A stretch of 64,000 nt of DNA from Eubacterium uniforme (GTDB taxonomy: Bacteria > Bacillota > Clostridia > Lachnospirales > Lachnospiraceae): the NCBI RefSeq assembly GCF_900167115.1, contig NZ_FUXZ01000008.1:62001-126000 (forward strand), given 5' to 3'. The notes beneath the pieces are model-generated. The model saw only the letters and a program-made list of their open reading frames with translations. It did not search any database and was not told where the DNA came from. The first letter of the stretch is position 1. Each line of letters begins with the position of its first letter. The position numbers were made by a program, and so were the translations under genes. Positions 19,201 to 25,220 of this stretch are shown here, in pieces.

Positions 19201-20519
19201 AAACTAACATCATCAAGCTCAACGTATCCCTCATTATAAATAGCTGCACCTTTAGATGCATAATTATTCATCATATCCAAACAATTTGCATATAATTTTC
19301 CATTAGATGATACATTAATGCCTCTTTCACAACCATCAATTATATTTCTATCGGTTTCTATTTTCCCAAAGTATTCATCATCATATTCACCATTTTTTTC
19401 AAAATAAACACTACCAGAATTTACCTTAATACCATATGAAGGTTTACTTTCTTCTTTGCATTTATTTCCAATTTTCACACCATAGAAATATACATCTCCA
19501 TTATCTACACTAACATTTCCACCGGTTCCATTTCTTGGTCCCCATGAACAATATCCACCTGTAATTTCACTATTATATATTTTTGATTCACCTTTACCAA
19601 TAATATGAACTGCTGCAGAATTATACGGACATTGTGATCCTTCAATTTTACAATTATTCATATATAATCTTTCTGCTCTAATCAAACCACCACAATATAC
19701 ATACCCAAGATAGGTTTGTACATTATCCATTACAAGTATTCCAGATGACTTCACCAATCCACCAGAATTAAATGAAGATTGTGAATAAATTTCAGAAAAA
19801 TATCCACCTGTAATATATGAAGTATTACTTGCATTTATGAAAGCTTTATCATTATTGCAATACAAATCACTAATTTTACTTCCGGTAAAATCCAATCTAC
19901 CTCCATTGACATTTATTACTGGATTTTTCTTAAATACAAAACCTTTAATAATACCATTAGTGTATGAAAAATCACCTTCACAATTAATATTATATCTTTT
20001 CTCTGGTAAAGTACTTCGAACAGTATTATCCTTTTCATCTTTATAATATCCATCCATAGTAAAACCATCTAAAGTTAAACTAGCATCCTTTTCAACATTA
20101 AATAAATTAGCATTTGATGTTCCATCTTTATCTGGATTAAAATCACCATCTATAATAAATTTCTGTTTTTCATCCGATTCTATACTTTCTATAATTTCAC
20201 CATTATCAGTTATTACTCCTGATTTGATAATTACTTTTTCACCATTTTTGATATCAATACCTTTAGTTAGTTTCAACTCACCACTAACTAATACTTCGAT
20301 ATTTTTATCACCTTTTTCTCTGGCTTCTTCAAGTACATCATAAATTGTTTCATATTTTTCTCCACAATAAAAAAAGTTTTTGCCATTATTTAATTCATCA
20401 GCAAAAACTTGTAAATCAAAAGATGTAAATAAAAGTGCACTTGATAAAAGTACAGCTACAAATCTCTTACCTATACCTAACTTCTTATTATTCTTAAAGT
20501 TTCCAATAATACGTCTCAT
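10278..20519 (-). CDS. giant secreted RHS/YD-repeat polymorphic toxin with C-terminal HNH nuclease
   Basis: About 3413 aa from the ATG at 20519, which has AAGGA upstream and places the signal peptide correctly; the frame opens at a GTG at 20567. Order (residues counted from that GTG): signal peptide (FVAVLLSSALLFTSFDLQVFA, about 35-57); a right-handed beta-helix-like region (about 60-560); a CnaB/SpaA-like domain (about 575-680); a PKD domain (SYSWDFGEG, about 680-770); a second CnaB-like domain; beta-rich modules; a DUF6531-type RHS start (GDPINLLTGSF ... GRGWRHNYDY, about 1236-1290); several dozen YD repeats; the RHS core end (VNSYIYAGDNPLTYVDRDG, about 3115-3135); a hydrophobic Gly/Ala segment (about 3194-3246); and an HNH domain with HHIKPLSKGG, FDNLV and EEH in the last 60 residues. 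The YD cage is expected to enclose the toxin, which is then released into a neighbour cell. The frame is intact and very AT-rich. The nucleic-acid target is not known. Confidence 0.9.
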   Translation of the reverse strand: MRRIIGNFKNNKKLGIGKRFVAVLLSSALLFTSFDLQVFADELNNGKNFFYCGEKYETIYDVLEEAREKGDKNIEVLVSGELKLTKGIDIKNGEKVIIKSGVITDNGEIIESIESDEKQKFIIDGDFNPDKDGTSNANLFNVEKDASLTLDGFTMDGYYKDEKDNTVRSTLPEKRYNINCEGDFSYTNGIIKGFVFKKNPVINVNGGRLDFTGSKISDLYCNNDKAFINASNTSYITGGYFSEIYSQSSFNSGGLVKSSGILVMDNVQTYLGYVYCGGLIRAERLYMNNCKIEGSQCPYNSAAVHIIGKGESKIYNSEITGGYCSWGPRNGTGGNVSVDNGDVYFYGVKIGNKCKEESKPSYGIKVNSGSVYFEKNGEYDDEYFGKIETDRNIIDGCERGINVSSNGKLYANCLDMMNNYASKGAAIYNEGYVELDDVSFKGNNASLYTSNKQLNKVKYGDDIYSNGELTLKENIHFEDDDNVHILLGNNKSITVKDEFKYHNNSKNKINIGFESDISIEEYNFVYYDGKEGLSYEAVNNGVWYVISVSDEKNKDIIADENRVYLCSEYSNVSLKVIDDSNKNVSGAVFELWKQIEGNKYKYITTTGASDDDGKIFVGKLIKGNYALKCLSLPADYNIKNVKTLEFEVDEDRELNINVGRLNKAPVAKINIDKEANKINAYEEIEFSASESTDDTGIVSYSWDFGEGSDGDGNYANGITVKHRYTSAGMRMVTLTVKDKDGKTSTETLEINVSGDGLVSVTVEVKSTDTDEYIPNSYIYITDEDNKKIAEKNSAIGICEFLTTPNRKVNITAAADGYYLRTTSAVCKENGKAVIYLSTRDTIKGDIKVKELTLDEIKNAGIDIEDESNRQIVKYELDLTFVEIKGPVKAESFSFFVNKDYEVIDVEGNYRSKYGDFSIEPGVDEYNHNLYFMIIRGTNTWLKDMFEVELMVVNNSEVEIAKDVNAEIKLPDGLSLAKMNNGGNDKNKSLGDIDTKNSASTVWYVRGDIDGSYLINAEVTGKMHKKDETSTDEKDNEIEIADYEFKYLFQSKEYVNVYMQSALGVLIELEKTAATGGSYTIRFNYFNKSPKSIYDLNFAIDEEIQLSPGNTTYGKGLLSIGKVDDIDNITDTPLPLGMPVDNAHVDELKPGEFIGVTYKTQVTFLNEKEEDVITELASYGLKILEGSTASMDVYFSVITTAKDSANIEEATRKNSMDVFGGDPINLLTGSFESEFDDLKISGYRYLDFKRFYNSQDDYNESFGRGWRHNYDYVIEDYGIEDLPIVMNGSNVNTDNNEYSNDSRKSCIQIRCPDGRLYNFEKISNGSYDYDVFDKNGKVDDEKKFNGLDEGKYISKEGSTLEVIKKNDKIDKILMNDKGVVYTFNSNKKLISIKDSEGFETKLVYDGGLLKEISNDTGKIEVFWNYVIDRISEICFTKDGKTIKIEYAYENNNLISEKNPNGDLEKYEYIELDEDTDNTEENSDKKEYAKSESVVNGVSVSKFTIGDSTKNNDKVMLLKTITDYNGNVVIKNSYDNKRRVKSQVVNGKGTFSYIYDEINKVNTQIGFKNCKREIKYNDLKQVVSDLEKVDENIRSKTTYEYNSDGLPVIIVENDNMDNKNKRVIAYNSRQDICKVAYADKTSESFVYDTSEDYLLMSSTDRNGVKTEYSYDDNNLLTEKKVVDTENTKDVYKTLYKYDSSNRLLSEIVDGNTLKTIKYYSDGRIKNIKDGEGFITSFSYDALGNVISSTNNEGESVNYTYDYRGVLKEIKDEYGKSIEYTLDKNGKVTDVKDKRDNTESMKLNVAGDATIYTSKLGNKTKYEYDDYGNLVKTTNPDESIVELSYDAYGNVVSKSDENKNKWKYAYDKSNRLSKEINPQGLTVEYEYDVDGNVVSKKYLDKDGNLIEDANGNSYVEEYSYDKVGRIKTEKDGNGNIKKYEYDANGNLTVYIDENNIATYNTYDENNNLIESKTGDKTYSYVYDLNGNVKKETATKIHLDGENLKTEKHVKEYTYDFRGNVKSYIDEHNNKTTYEYDKVGNLIKIIYCDDTYVEYTYDDNSNLTSTKDRKGNVCLYEYDKEDRLIKETNGDREYGYSYDYAGRVTEKTYPEGKKENYEYDSVGNLITVTTNENIIKYTRDELGRILTESIEDADGDTNKIEKYKNTYDILGNLTETDYTKINGEYKDKIKYTYDVNGRVIRKVDSNGNKYFYEYDGRGNVTKEKYSTGKVISYTYDVDNNVIEKCISYDGKVVKKSNKTNSSDDENDSDDEGSGDIDDAILENTKIVYLYDYDLYGNLVSYTDGNGNVTKCEYNDKDNTKKITDALGNYTEFTYDAFNNLKIKKSSGMIDESYDYDKNNNLIKVTDSNGSITEYSYDENNNITKKIEVDEKEDGNRIISYEYDNLDRCIKITYPDASTEKYEYNIFDKVTSKVDSKNNETKYDYDYRGNLIKVTEPMGNSIKYSYDCNDNLSEIIKNNGSIKYTYDGCKNLVLETDELGNKKEYTYDCFGNVTKENNDIGSVSYAYDLNGNNIRKTIITGKHIENYNYSYDNNNELIEFSSDVNSKNNTVNITRDALSNIVSVCDGNKTVKYGYDKDNNNTSVVYPNGDKVSYEYNNGKIKTIKTLNDKFEYEYNSFDEVISKKSNHINEKYEYDKLGRLIKIYEGDALRESLKYDTINNLISKEEYKGSSSKKTEYSYDKNGRLTTETTEKGDKKTTTKYQYDTNSNLVKETKGNKVVEYSYDNGDRLNNRVESTSSSKTGTNNKKTIEYNYDVLGDLLSEKSDSYNKTYSYNADGKLTSSYVLLDIKNNDKGNKTDIETTEKIDNTYLYNALGLLIEKTSSRKTDYKYKNNPLGYVKSDIETKNYIKDEQYLYDYTNANPTVLSSEISVSSTDEDDYYYEKNILSILKYSDENTITSTDKQYKIDSNYVYEGDKKISVSLNVDGEINTKTIKKTTSLFGKTVVKEDGDNNSDKYSTEYTLITDSKGSVLKALDLSGNTAGEVSYGSFGNVEDIDIKESDDILAEELKTSDILPSYTSYVYSDELKSLQDEKISSTVYGDSESKDLGDETGYNKYTTWYAYERFYSTIDKRFISKDPVVGSIDEPSRVNSYIYAGDNPLTYVDRDGRSFTCEITNNRFFKKAAELVGKISDVADKVANVVKPIVDPIVKTVNYVTEKVEGLPTWAKVGIGVIGAAIAITTGVGATYVATTMAKSAISGAIFNGAIYGVSSLVTGHFDKTEFINSMLNGAADMFMVSGVMLGAKGVVDCVARNSGRIREVMLANEEGLVSVDKKSPKGEFANEEDIFDANNGEKRILNSKGVEYPRIVVKDYGEVPFPEGPYTPNNSKTMRVKFTSAYKKEFKEWWIRQGREWPEGNVNIHHIKPLSKGGTNAFDNLVPLVQPEEHQPFTNWWRSYP

Positions 20520-20611
20520 TATTATGTAATTCCTTTCCATACGCAATTCTATCCGACATTTTATCACATTATAGCTATTAATACAATAAACATACCTTTA
20601 CACAAACAAAA

Positions 20612-20641
20612 AAGTTCTAAGCTACATTTAACTTAGAACTT
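20612..20641 (-). terminator. terminator of the ABC-2 operon
   Basis: Perfect 10-bp stem AAGTTCTAAG / CTTAGAACTT with a 10-nt loop and a T-run on the minus strand. It lies between the exporter operon and the RHS gene. Confidence 0.8.
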
Positions 20642-20675
20642 CTTTTATAATCATCTTTCCTATAACATCTATATC

Positions 20676-21464
20676 CTATGCTTTAATATCTTTCTTATTA
20701 TACTTCACATAACCCACAACAATTCCAATAACCATAATTATCATACTAGGTATCAAATATTCTATCTTAAGTGCTTTATCATTTATTATGTCAGAGCCTT
20801 CCGTATAACCAAATGGTGTAAAGTATTTAAATACTTTTGCATCCTTTGAAATATTAGCTACAATATTAAGGAAATACATCATTGAAGCTATTCCTATGCC
20901 GATACCTATTCCTGATTTACTTAAGAACGCTGATATGCCAAAACATATACCTGCTATTTCAAACTGCATCAATAAGTATGCCAAATGGAATAATAATACC
21001 AACTTCCAATTTATGCTTTCACCTATTAACACTACAGAAATTGCAGAACAAGCAAAAACAATTGCATTTAAAATTATAATAATCGCAAAAACACTCATTA
21101 ATTTTTCTGTTACTATTTTAGTTCTTGATACTGGATGTGTTAACAAAAATTCCGCTGTTCTATCTTTTTCTTCTTTTAAAAGTGATGTTACCGCCGTAAT
21201 AGCTGCGAAAAATGCACCGCCTATTGCTAATATATTACCACCTTCAACAGCATAGAATCCTATTAATGTTCCAAAGTTTAATTTATCCATACCAAATGCA
21301 GAAGTAAAGCTTCCCATGGATGAAAAAATTTCATTTACATCATCCATCTCAGACTTCATGCTTGGGTACATAAATACGCACATTGCAATTAATAATCCTA
21401 TCGAAAAACTCCATATAAGTATTGCTAATTTTTGCGATTTTATCTCCTGTTTTAATATCGTCAT
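20676..21464 (-). CDS. ABC-2 family exporter permease
   Basis: About 262 aa from the ATG at 21464, which has GAGGTATGG just upstream; an earlier in-frame codon at 21494 would add 10 residues and has no ribosome site. Six hydrophobic segments are visible, the first being LAILIWSFSIGLLIAMCVFMYP. EEKDRTAEFLLTHPVSRTKIVTEKL is the cytoplasmic segment typical of ABC-2 permeases of the NatB/YhaP kind, which contacts the ATPase. It lies 33 nt after the ATPase gene and pairs with it. The cargo is unknown; TetR control suggests a drug, lipid or peptide. Confidence 0.87.
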   Translation of the reverse strand: MTILKQEIKSQKLAILIWSFSIGLLIAMCVFMYPSMKSEMDDVNEIFSSMGSFTSAFGMDKLNFGTLIGFYAVEGGNILAIGGAFFAAITAVTSLLKEEKDRTAEFLLTHPVSRTKIVTEKLMSVFAIIIILNAIVFACSAISVVLIGESINWKLVLLFHLAYLLMQFEIAGICFGISAFLSKSGIGIGIGIASMMYFLNIVANISKDAKVFKYFTPFGYTEGSDIINDKALKIEYLIPSMIIMVIGIVVGYVKYNKKDIKA

Positions 21465-21497
21465 AATCCATACCTCATGTTTTCTATTAACCATTTA

Positions 21498-22316
21498 CTA
21501 TTCATAGTATTCCATAAATATCTCTTCTAAACTAGGTTCAGTTATTGATACATCAACCATGTTCTTTTTAGCTAATTCCCTAATAAGCTCATTAACTTCG
21601 CCTCTATATAAGTATTCTGAAATCTCTTCTTTTGTTTTTACAACAACTTTTTTAGTTCCTGTTTGTTCAAGATTTTCAACTTTATCAGACATTATGATTT
21701 TTCCATCTTTAATGAATGCAGCTGTCTTACAGTTACTTTGAACTTCCGAAAGAACATGAGAAGATAAAAATATAGTTGCTCCTCTTTTATTCTCTTCATT
21801 TAAGATATTAAAGAATTCTCTTTGCATTAATGGATCAAGTCCAGATGTAGGTTCATCAAGAATCAACAAATTTGGACTATGACTTATTGCTGTAATAATT
21901 CCAACTTTCTTTCTATTTCCAAGAGATAATTCAGAAACCTTTTTATCTAAATCAACTCCTAGCCTTTCTGATAACGAGCGTGCTTTTTCATATTTTTTTA
22001 TGCCTCGTAAATCAAGCGAATATTTTATTACATCCCATACTTTCATTCCATTATAAAAGTTAATTTCAGAAGGAAGATATCCTGTATTCTTTAATATCTT
22101 TTCTTTTTCATTTTCTATATCAAACCCAAGGACTTTTGCACTTCCCGCTGTCGGCTTAATAAGTCCTAAAAGCGTTCTAATGGTAGTTGATTTTCCAGCT
22201 CCATTTGGTCCGATAAATCCGAAGAAATCACTTTCTAAAACTTTAAGTTCAAGTTCATTAATCCCTCGATTATTTCCATATGTTTTTGTTAATTTATTTG
22301 TTTCAATTACATTCAT
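21498..22316 (-). CDS. ABC transporter ATP-binding protein (ABC-2 exporter)
   Basis: 272 aa. Walker A GPNGAGKSTTIRTLLGLIKP (about residues 37-56), Q-loop region GYLPSEINFYNGM, signature LSLGNRKKVGI (about 126-136), Walker B LLILDEPTSGLDP (about 150-162), and H-loop FLSSHVLSEV are all intact. The C-terminal extension (about 210-272) is usual for ATPases of drug and bacteriocin exporters. It sits between the TetR gene (8 nt upstream) and the permease, so the three form one operon. Cytoplasmic face of the membrane. Confidence 0.93.
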   Translation of the reverse strand: MNVIETNKLTKTYGNNRGINELELKVLESDFFGFIGPNGAGKSTTIRTLLGLIKPTAGSAKVLGFDIENEKEKILKNTGYLPSEINFYNGMKVWDVIKYSLDLRGIKKYEKARSLSERLGVDLDKKVSELSLGNRKKVGIITAISHSPNLLILDEPTSGLDPLMQREFFNILNEENKRGATIFLSSHVLSEVQSNCKTAAFIKDGKIIMSDKVENLEQTGTKKVVVKTKEEISEYLYRGEVNELIRELAKKNMVDVSITEPSLEEIFMEYYE

Positions 22317-22324
22317 AGTTTCTC

Positions 22325-22930
22325 CTACTTAAGGTATAATCCTCTCCAAAACTCTATAATCTTCTTATAATCACTAACCATTTTATCAACATCTAGATTA
22401 TCTAACTGCTGCATACGCCATAGATACCCTTCCGATGCTAAATACATATCTTGATACATCATGTTTAAATCAAGCCCATCTTTAAACTTATTTTTATCAA
22501 GGATTGGTAAGATACTATTCGTATCCATTTCAGTGTATGGTTCAATAATTTTTCTAACTTCCTTTGCAACGTCAGGATCCTTTTCATAGTATGCCTTTAT
22601 GGAAAAATTCCCCATATCCGGGTACTTCCTCATCATGTTGGCCTTAACAAGCAAACCATTGTACATAATATCGAAAATATCATCTCCAGAATATACATTA
22701 GTTTCCATCAAAGCATTCCTAGTTTCCTCCTCAGCCGTTTTTAATAAAAACAAATACAATTCCTTTTTATTTTTAAAATAAAAAAATAATAAAGATTTAC
22801 TTATCCCTGCTTCCTCAGCTATTTCACCAACGGGACTTTTCTTATACGAATTCTTAGCAAATACCTTAAATCCTGCATTTATAATTCTATTCCGTTTTTT
22901 TTCAGGAAGCGAATAAAATTTTTCATTCAT
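22325..22930 (-). CDS. TetR/AcrR-family regulator of the ABC-2 exporter
   Basis: 201 aa. The N-terminal helix-turn-helix is typical: PEKKRNRIINAGFKVFAKNSYKK then GEIAEEAGISKSLLFFYFKNKKELYLFL. The C-terminal ligand-binding helices are divergent (YDMAL-type motif absent), as is usual. It is the first gene of the exporter operon, with a GGAGGGGCTC ribosome site. A palindrome and a repeated half site overlap its promoter, so it probably represses its own operon and is released by a substrate of the pump. Confidence 0.9.
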   Translation of the reverse strand: MNEKFYSLPEKKRNRIINAGFKVFAKNSYKKSPVGEIAEEAGISKSLLFFYFKNKKELYLFLLKTAEEETRNALMETNVYSGDDIFDIMYNGLLVKANMMRKYPDMGNFSIKAYYEKDPDVAKEVRKIIEPYTEMDTNSILPILDKNKFKDGLDLNMMYQDMYLASEGYLWRMQQLDNLDVDKMVSDYKKIIEFWRGLYLK

Positions 22931-22958
22931 GAGCCCCTCCGTATATACGCGTTTTTCT

Positions 22959-23010
22959 CATTGACCAGTCTGGTTAATTCTAATTATAATCCATTGACCG
23001 TTTTTGTGAA
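22959..23010 (-). promoter_or_regulatory. promoter and operator of the tetR-ABC operon
   Basis: On the minus strand, TTCACA (23010-23005), a 16-bp spacer and TATAAT (22988-22983) form a promoter. The palindrome ACCAG-T-CTGGT (22964-22974) lies at the start of the transcript. CATTGACC occurs at 22959-22966 and again at 22992-22999, inside the spacer. Placement and symmetry fit a TetR-family operator. Confidence 0.6.
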
Positions 23011-23045
23011 GACCCTAAATTACATATTTATAAATTTACAAAAAA

Positions 23046-23091
23046 ACTGTGGATATCTGATTAAAGGCGACTAAATCATAATACCCACAGT
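23046..23091 (-). terminator. terminator of the MerR-methyltransferase gene
   Basis: ACTGTGG / CCACAGT outer stem with an inner TGATT / AATCA pairing, followed on the minus strand by seven T residues. Confidence 0.7.
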
Positions 23092-23129
23092 CTATAATTA
23101 TTCTTAATATAAAATCTACTAAACTATTC

Positions 23130-24326
23130 TTAGTGTGATAATCTCCAGAAACCACCATCATGTGGAATCTTTACTTTTCCATCAACTAACTTCTTTTCAA
23201 AATATTCCTGTAATTTTGCCTTATTATCTTCAACAAATTTCTTATCACGAAGTAATTTTTCTAAATCAACAAAAATGTTTTCAACGTCATCAATTCCAGA
23301 GAATGTAAATGTACATGGAACAATTCGTTCGTCTATTTTTTCAAAATACTTACTAAGTACACTTACACACTCATCATGAACTTTCTGTTCTTCTTTTACA
23401 ACTGCATCAATAACATTTGTCTTAATTCCAACTTCATTAAATACCTCGTACCAAAAATCAAAATGCGTCATTGGGACATTACCATAAGCATTAAGTGAAA
23501 AGTATCCATTGTCATCTAAGACTGCTGCAGCATGAGCAATAAAACTTTCCTTATCCTTAATATCATCAATCATATAATGTGCAAGAATCATAGAATACTT
23601 TTCATTCTTCTCAATACCTTGCCAAGTAGCTTCCTCTTCTAAGTTTTCAAACTTAAGATCAATTTCTGTATTCTTAGCTAAATCATTCTTATTACTCTCT
23701 ATAAATTTATCAAAATCATCGGCCCAGCTGCCTGGAATATCATACGCATCAACCTTAACATCTTCTGGTATGTCCTTCCAGTTATTTCTCCAAATCTTAG
23801 AAAAACCACATCCCAAATCAAGAACTCTTTCGCCCTTGTTAACTTCTACATATCTATAAAGTTTTACGTACCAATCAATATCATCCTTTGTGTGATCCAA
23901 AGCAAAGAAATGTCCTGAATCCTTGTTCTGATCCACCTGCATACTCTTTAAAATATCAGATACATCATCCCAATCTGGTTCCCCATCCGTTCTTGCAAGA
24001 ACAGCTTTTATTCTTGTAACTGATTTTTCAAGTTCATATCTTTTGGCTTCCATTAATTCAATCTGATTATTAAGAGATGCCAAAATATCCTCACTATTAT
24101 CATTTAAGATATGATCCTTGATTTCCTCTAAAGAATATCCAATCTGCTTAAGTGCAATAATTTTCTCTAAAACAAGAAGTGCTTCCTTATCATATAATCT
24201 GTAATTTCCTTCTGAATATTCTGAAGGTTTTAATAGCCCCTTCTCATCATAAAGTCTAATTGCTTTCTGTGAAACTCCTGCTTTCTTTGCAATTTCACCT
24301 GATGTCATTTTTTCATTTTCTTTCAT
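23130..24326 (-). CDS. MerR-family regulator fused to a SAM-dependent methyltransferase
   Basis: About 398 aa from the ATG at 24326, which has GGAGGATAAGAAC upstream. An earlier in-frame ATG at 24374 would coincide with the likely transcription start and is rejected. The N-terminal 70 residues are a MerR winged helix (SGEIAKKAGVSQKAIRLYDEKG, then EGNYRLYDKEALLVLEKI), followed by a dimerising coiled coil (about 75-115). Where MerR proteins normally carry a short effector domain, this one has a whole class-I methyltransferase: ERVLDLGCGFSK (SAM-binding motif I, about residue 163), then MILAHYMIDDIKDKESF and an alpha/beta continuation to the C terminus. It may read SAM or a methylatable ligand directly. 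Transcribed alone from a promoter with a MerR-type operator. Confidence 0.85.
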   Translation of the reverse strand: MKENEKMTSGEIAKKAGVSQKAIRLYDEKGLLKPSEYSEGNYRLYDKEALLVLEKIIALKQIGYSLEEIKDHILNDNSEDILASLNNQIELMEAKRYELEKSVTRIKAVLARTDGEPDWDDVSDILKSMQVDQNKDSGHFFALDHTKDDIDWYVKLYRYVEVNKGERVLDLGCGFSKIWRNNWKDIPEDVKVDAYDIPGSWADDFDKFIESNKNDLAKNTEIDLKFENLEEEATWQGIEKNEKYSMILAHYMIDDIKDKESFIAHAAAVLDDNGYFSLNAYGNVPMTHFDFWYEVFNEVGIKTNVIDAVVKEEQKVHDECVSVLSKYFEKIDERIVPCTFTFSGIDDVENIFVDLEKLLRDKKFVEDNKAKLQEYFEKKLVDGKVKIPHDGGFWRLSH

Positions 24327-24380
24327 GTTCTTATCCTCCAATTTCTGAATATTTTTGTTTCCTTGAACGTTCATATATTC

Positions 24381-24411
24381 ATCTTAAAGGATTCCCCAAG
24401 GGAAGAGTCAA
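24381..24411 (-). promoter_or_regulatory. MerR-type promoter with 19-bp spacer and central dyad
   Basis: Minus strand: TTGACT (24411-24406), a 19-bp spacer, then TAAGAT (24386-24381). The spacer carries the dyad TTCCC-TTG-GGGAA. An overlong spacer with a dyad at its centre is the hallmark of promoters that MerR proteins untwist, so the regulator probably activates its own gene. Confidence 0.75.
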
Positions 24412-24426
24412 CAACTTTATAAAAAT

Positions 24427-24882
24427 TTAATTTAAATTATATTGCATGAAATTTCCGTTATGTTTAAATCCAAATGCAGTATATAACTTAACTCCCATAT
24501 CTGACGCAGTAATGTGAACCGCACCACATCCGTACTCTCTTGCTTCTTCAACCACTCTTCGAAGCAACTCTTTACCAATACCACATCTTCTATAATCAGG
24601 GTCTGTAAACATACTTGATAAGAGTCCAATTCTTCCATTAGGACAGCCAAAATATGGTGGCTTTTCAACAAATGACATTCCACTTGTTCCAATTATTTTA
24701 TCGCCATCTAATGCAAGCCATGACACAAAGGTGCCATCTCCCATATGTCTATTGTAGTAATCCTTAAGGCTTGGCACTAAATCAATATCCTCTGTAGCAC
24801 CTTCCTCTCTAAGCTGAGTTATTCTCATATTTATAAATATATCCAAATCATTTTCTTCTAATTTTCTATATGTTATATTCAT
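24427..24882 (-). CDS. GNAT-family N-acetyltransferase
   Basis: 151 aa from the ATG at 24882 (AGGAGCGAAA upstream; a longer in-frame start at 24912 lacks a site). The GNAT fold is clear: ISTGSGMSF-like beta-4 (KIIGTSGMSFV), the acetyl-CoA pyrophosphate loop DPDYRRCGIGKELLRRVVEEA (about residues 98-118), and the C-terminal VKLYTAFGFKHNGNFMQY. Acceptor unknown. It ends 101 nt before the methyltransferase start and the MerR-type promoter lies between the two genes, so they are probably separate units. Confidence 0.85.
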   Translation of the reverse strand: MNITYRKLEENDLDIFINMRITQLREEGATEDIDLVPSLKDYYNRHMGDGTFVSWLALDGDKIIGTSGMSFVEKPPYFGCPNGRIGLLSSMFTDPDYRRCGIGKELLRRVVEEAREYGCGAVHITASDMGVKLYTAFGFKHNGNFMQYNLN

Positions 24883-25121
24883 TTTCGCTCCTTTTCTTAG
24901 GTCCCAATACATCTTTTAAGGTTCATTTTTCTTATTAAATTTACGTTCTTTTACGAATAATTTTAACAAAACCTAATTTATTTTGCAATTTTGCAATTTT
25001 CTTACATTTTTGTGACTTTTTTTCGTTCTAAAGCGTTTATAATATAGATAGGAAATAAATGAGTTAGCCAACACTTACATATTTTCTTGTAAAATCGACG
25101 AAAAATAGCCTATTTTTGCTA

Positions 25122-25150
25122 TTTTCAACAAAAAAATAATGTGCTATAAT
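25122..25150 (+). promoter_or_regulatory. probable promoter of the PIG-L gene in a 338-bp intergenic region
   Basis: TTTTCA (25122-25127), 17-bp spacer, TATAAT (25145-25150). The -35 is poor, so an activator may be needed. The gap 24883-25220 is otherwise very AT-rich; it contains a TTTTGCAA tandem (about 24980-24996) and no gene or recognisable riboswitch. Confidence 0.5.
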
Positions 25151-25220
25151 TTCAGTCGGATAAAAAAATAGTATTTTATATACATGGAAAAATTATATAA
25201 AAAAGAAAGGAAAAATAAAA

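Noticed and set aside
10278-20519. Many long frames antisense to the RHS gene
   Set aside because: They follow from the repeated AT-rich codons of the YD repeats; none has a ribosome site or a recognisable protein.
25030-25220. Riboswitch upstream of the PIG-L gene
   Set aside because: I looked for c-di-GMP and other common aptamer cores and found none; the region is AT-rich without a stable conserved fold.
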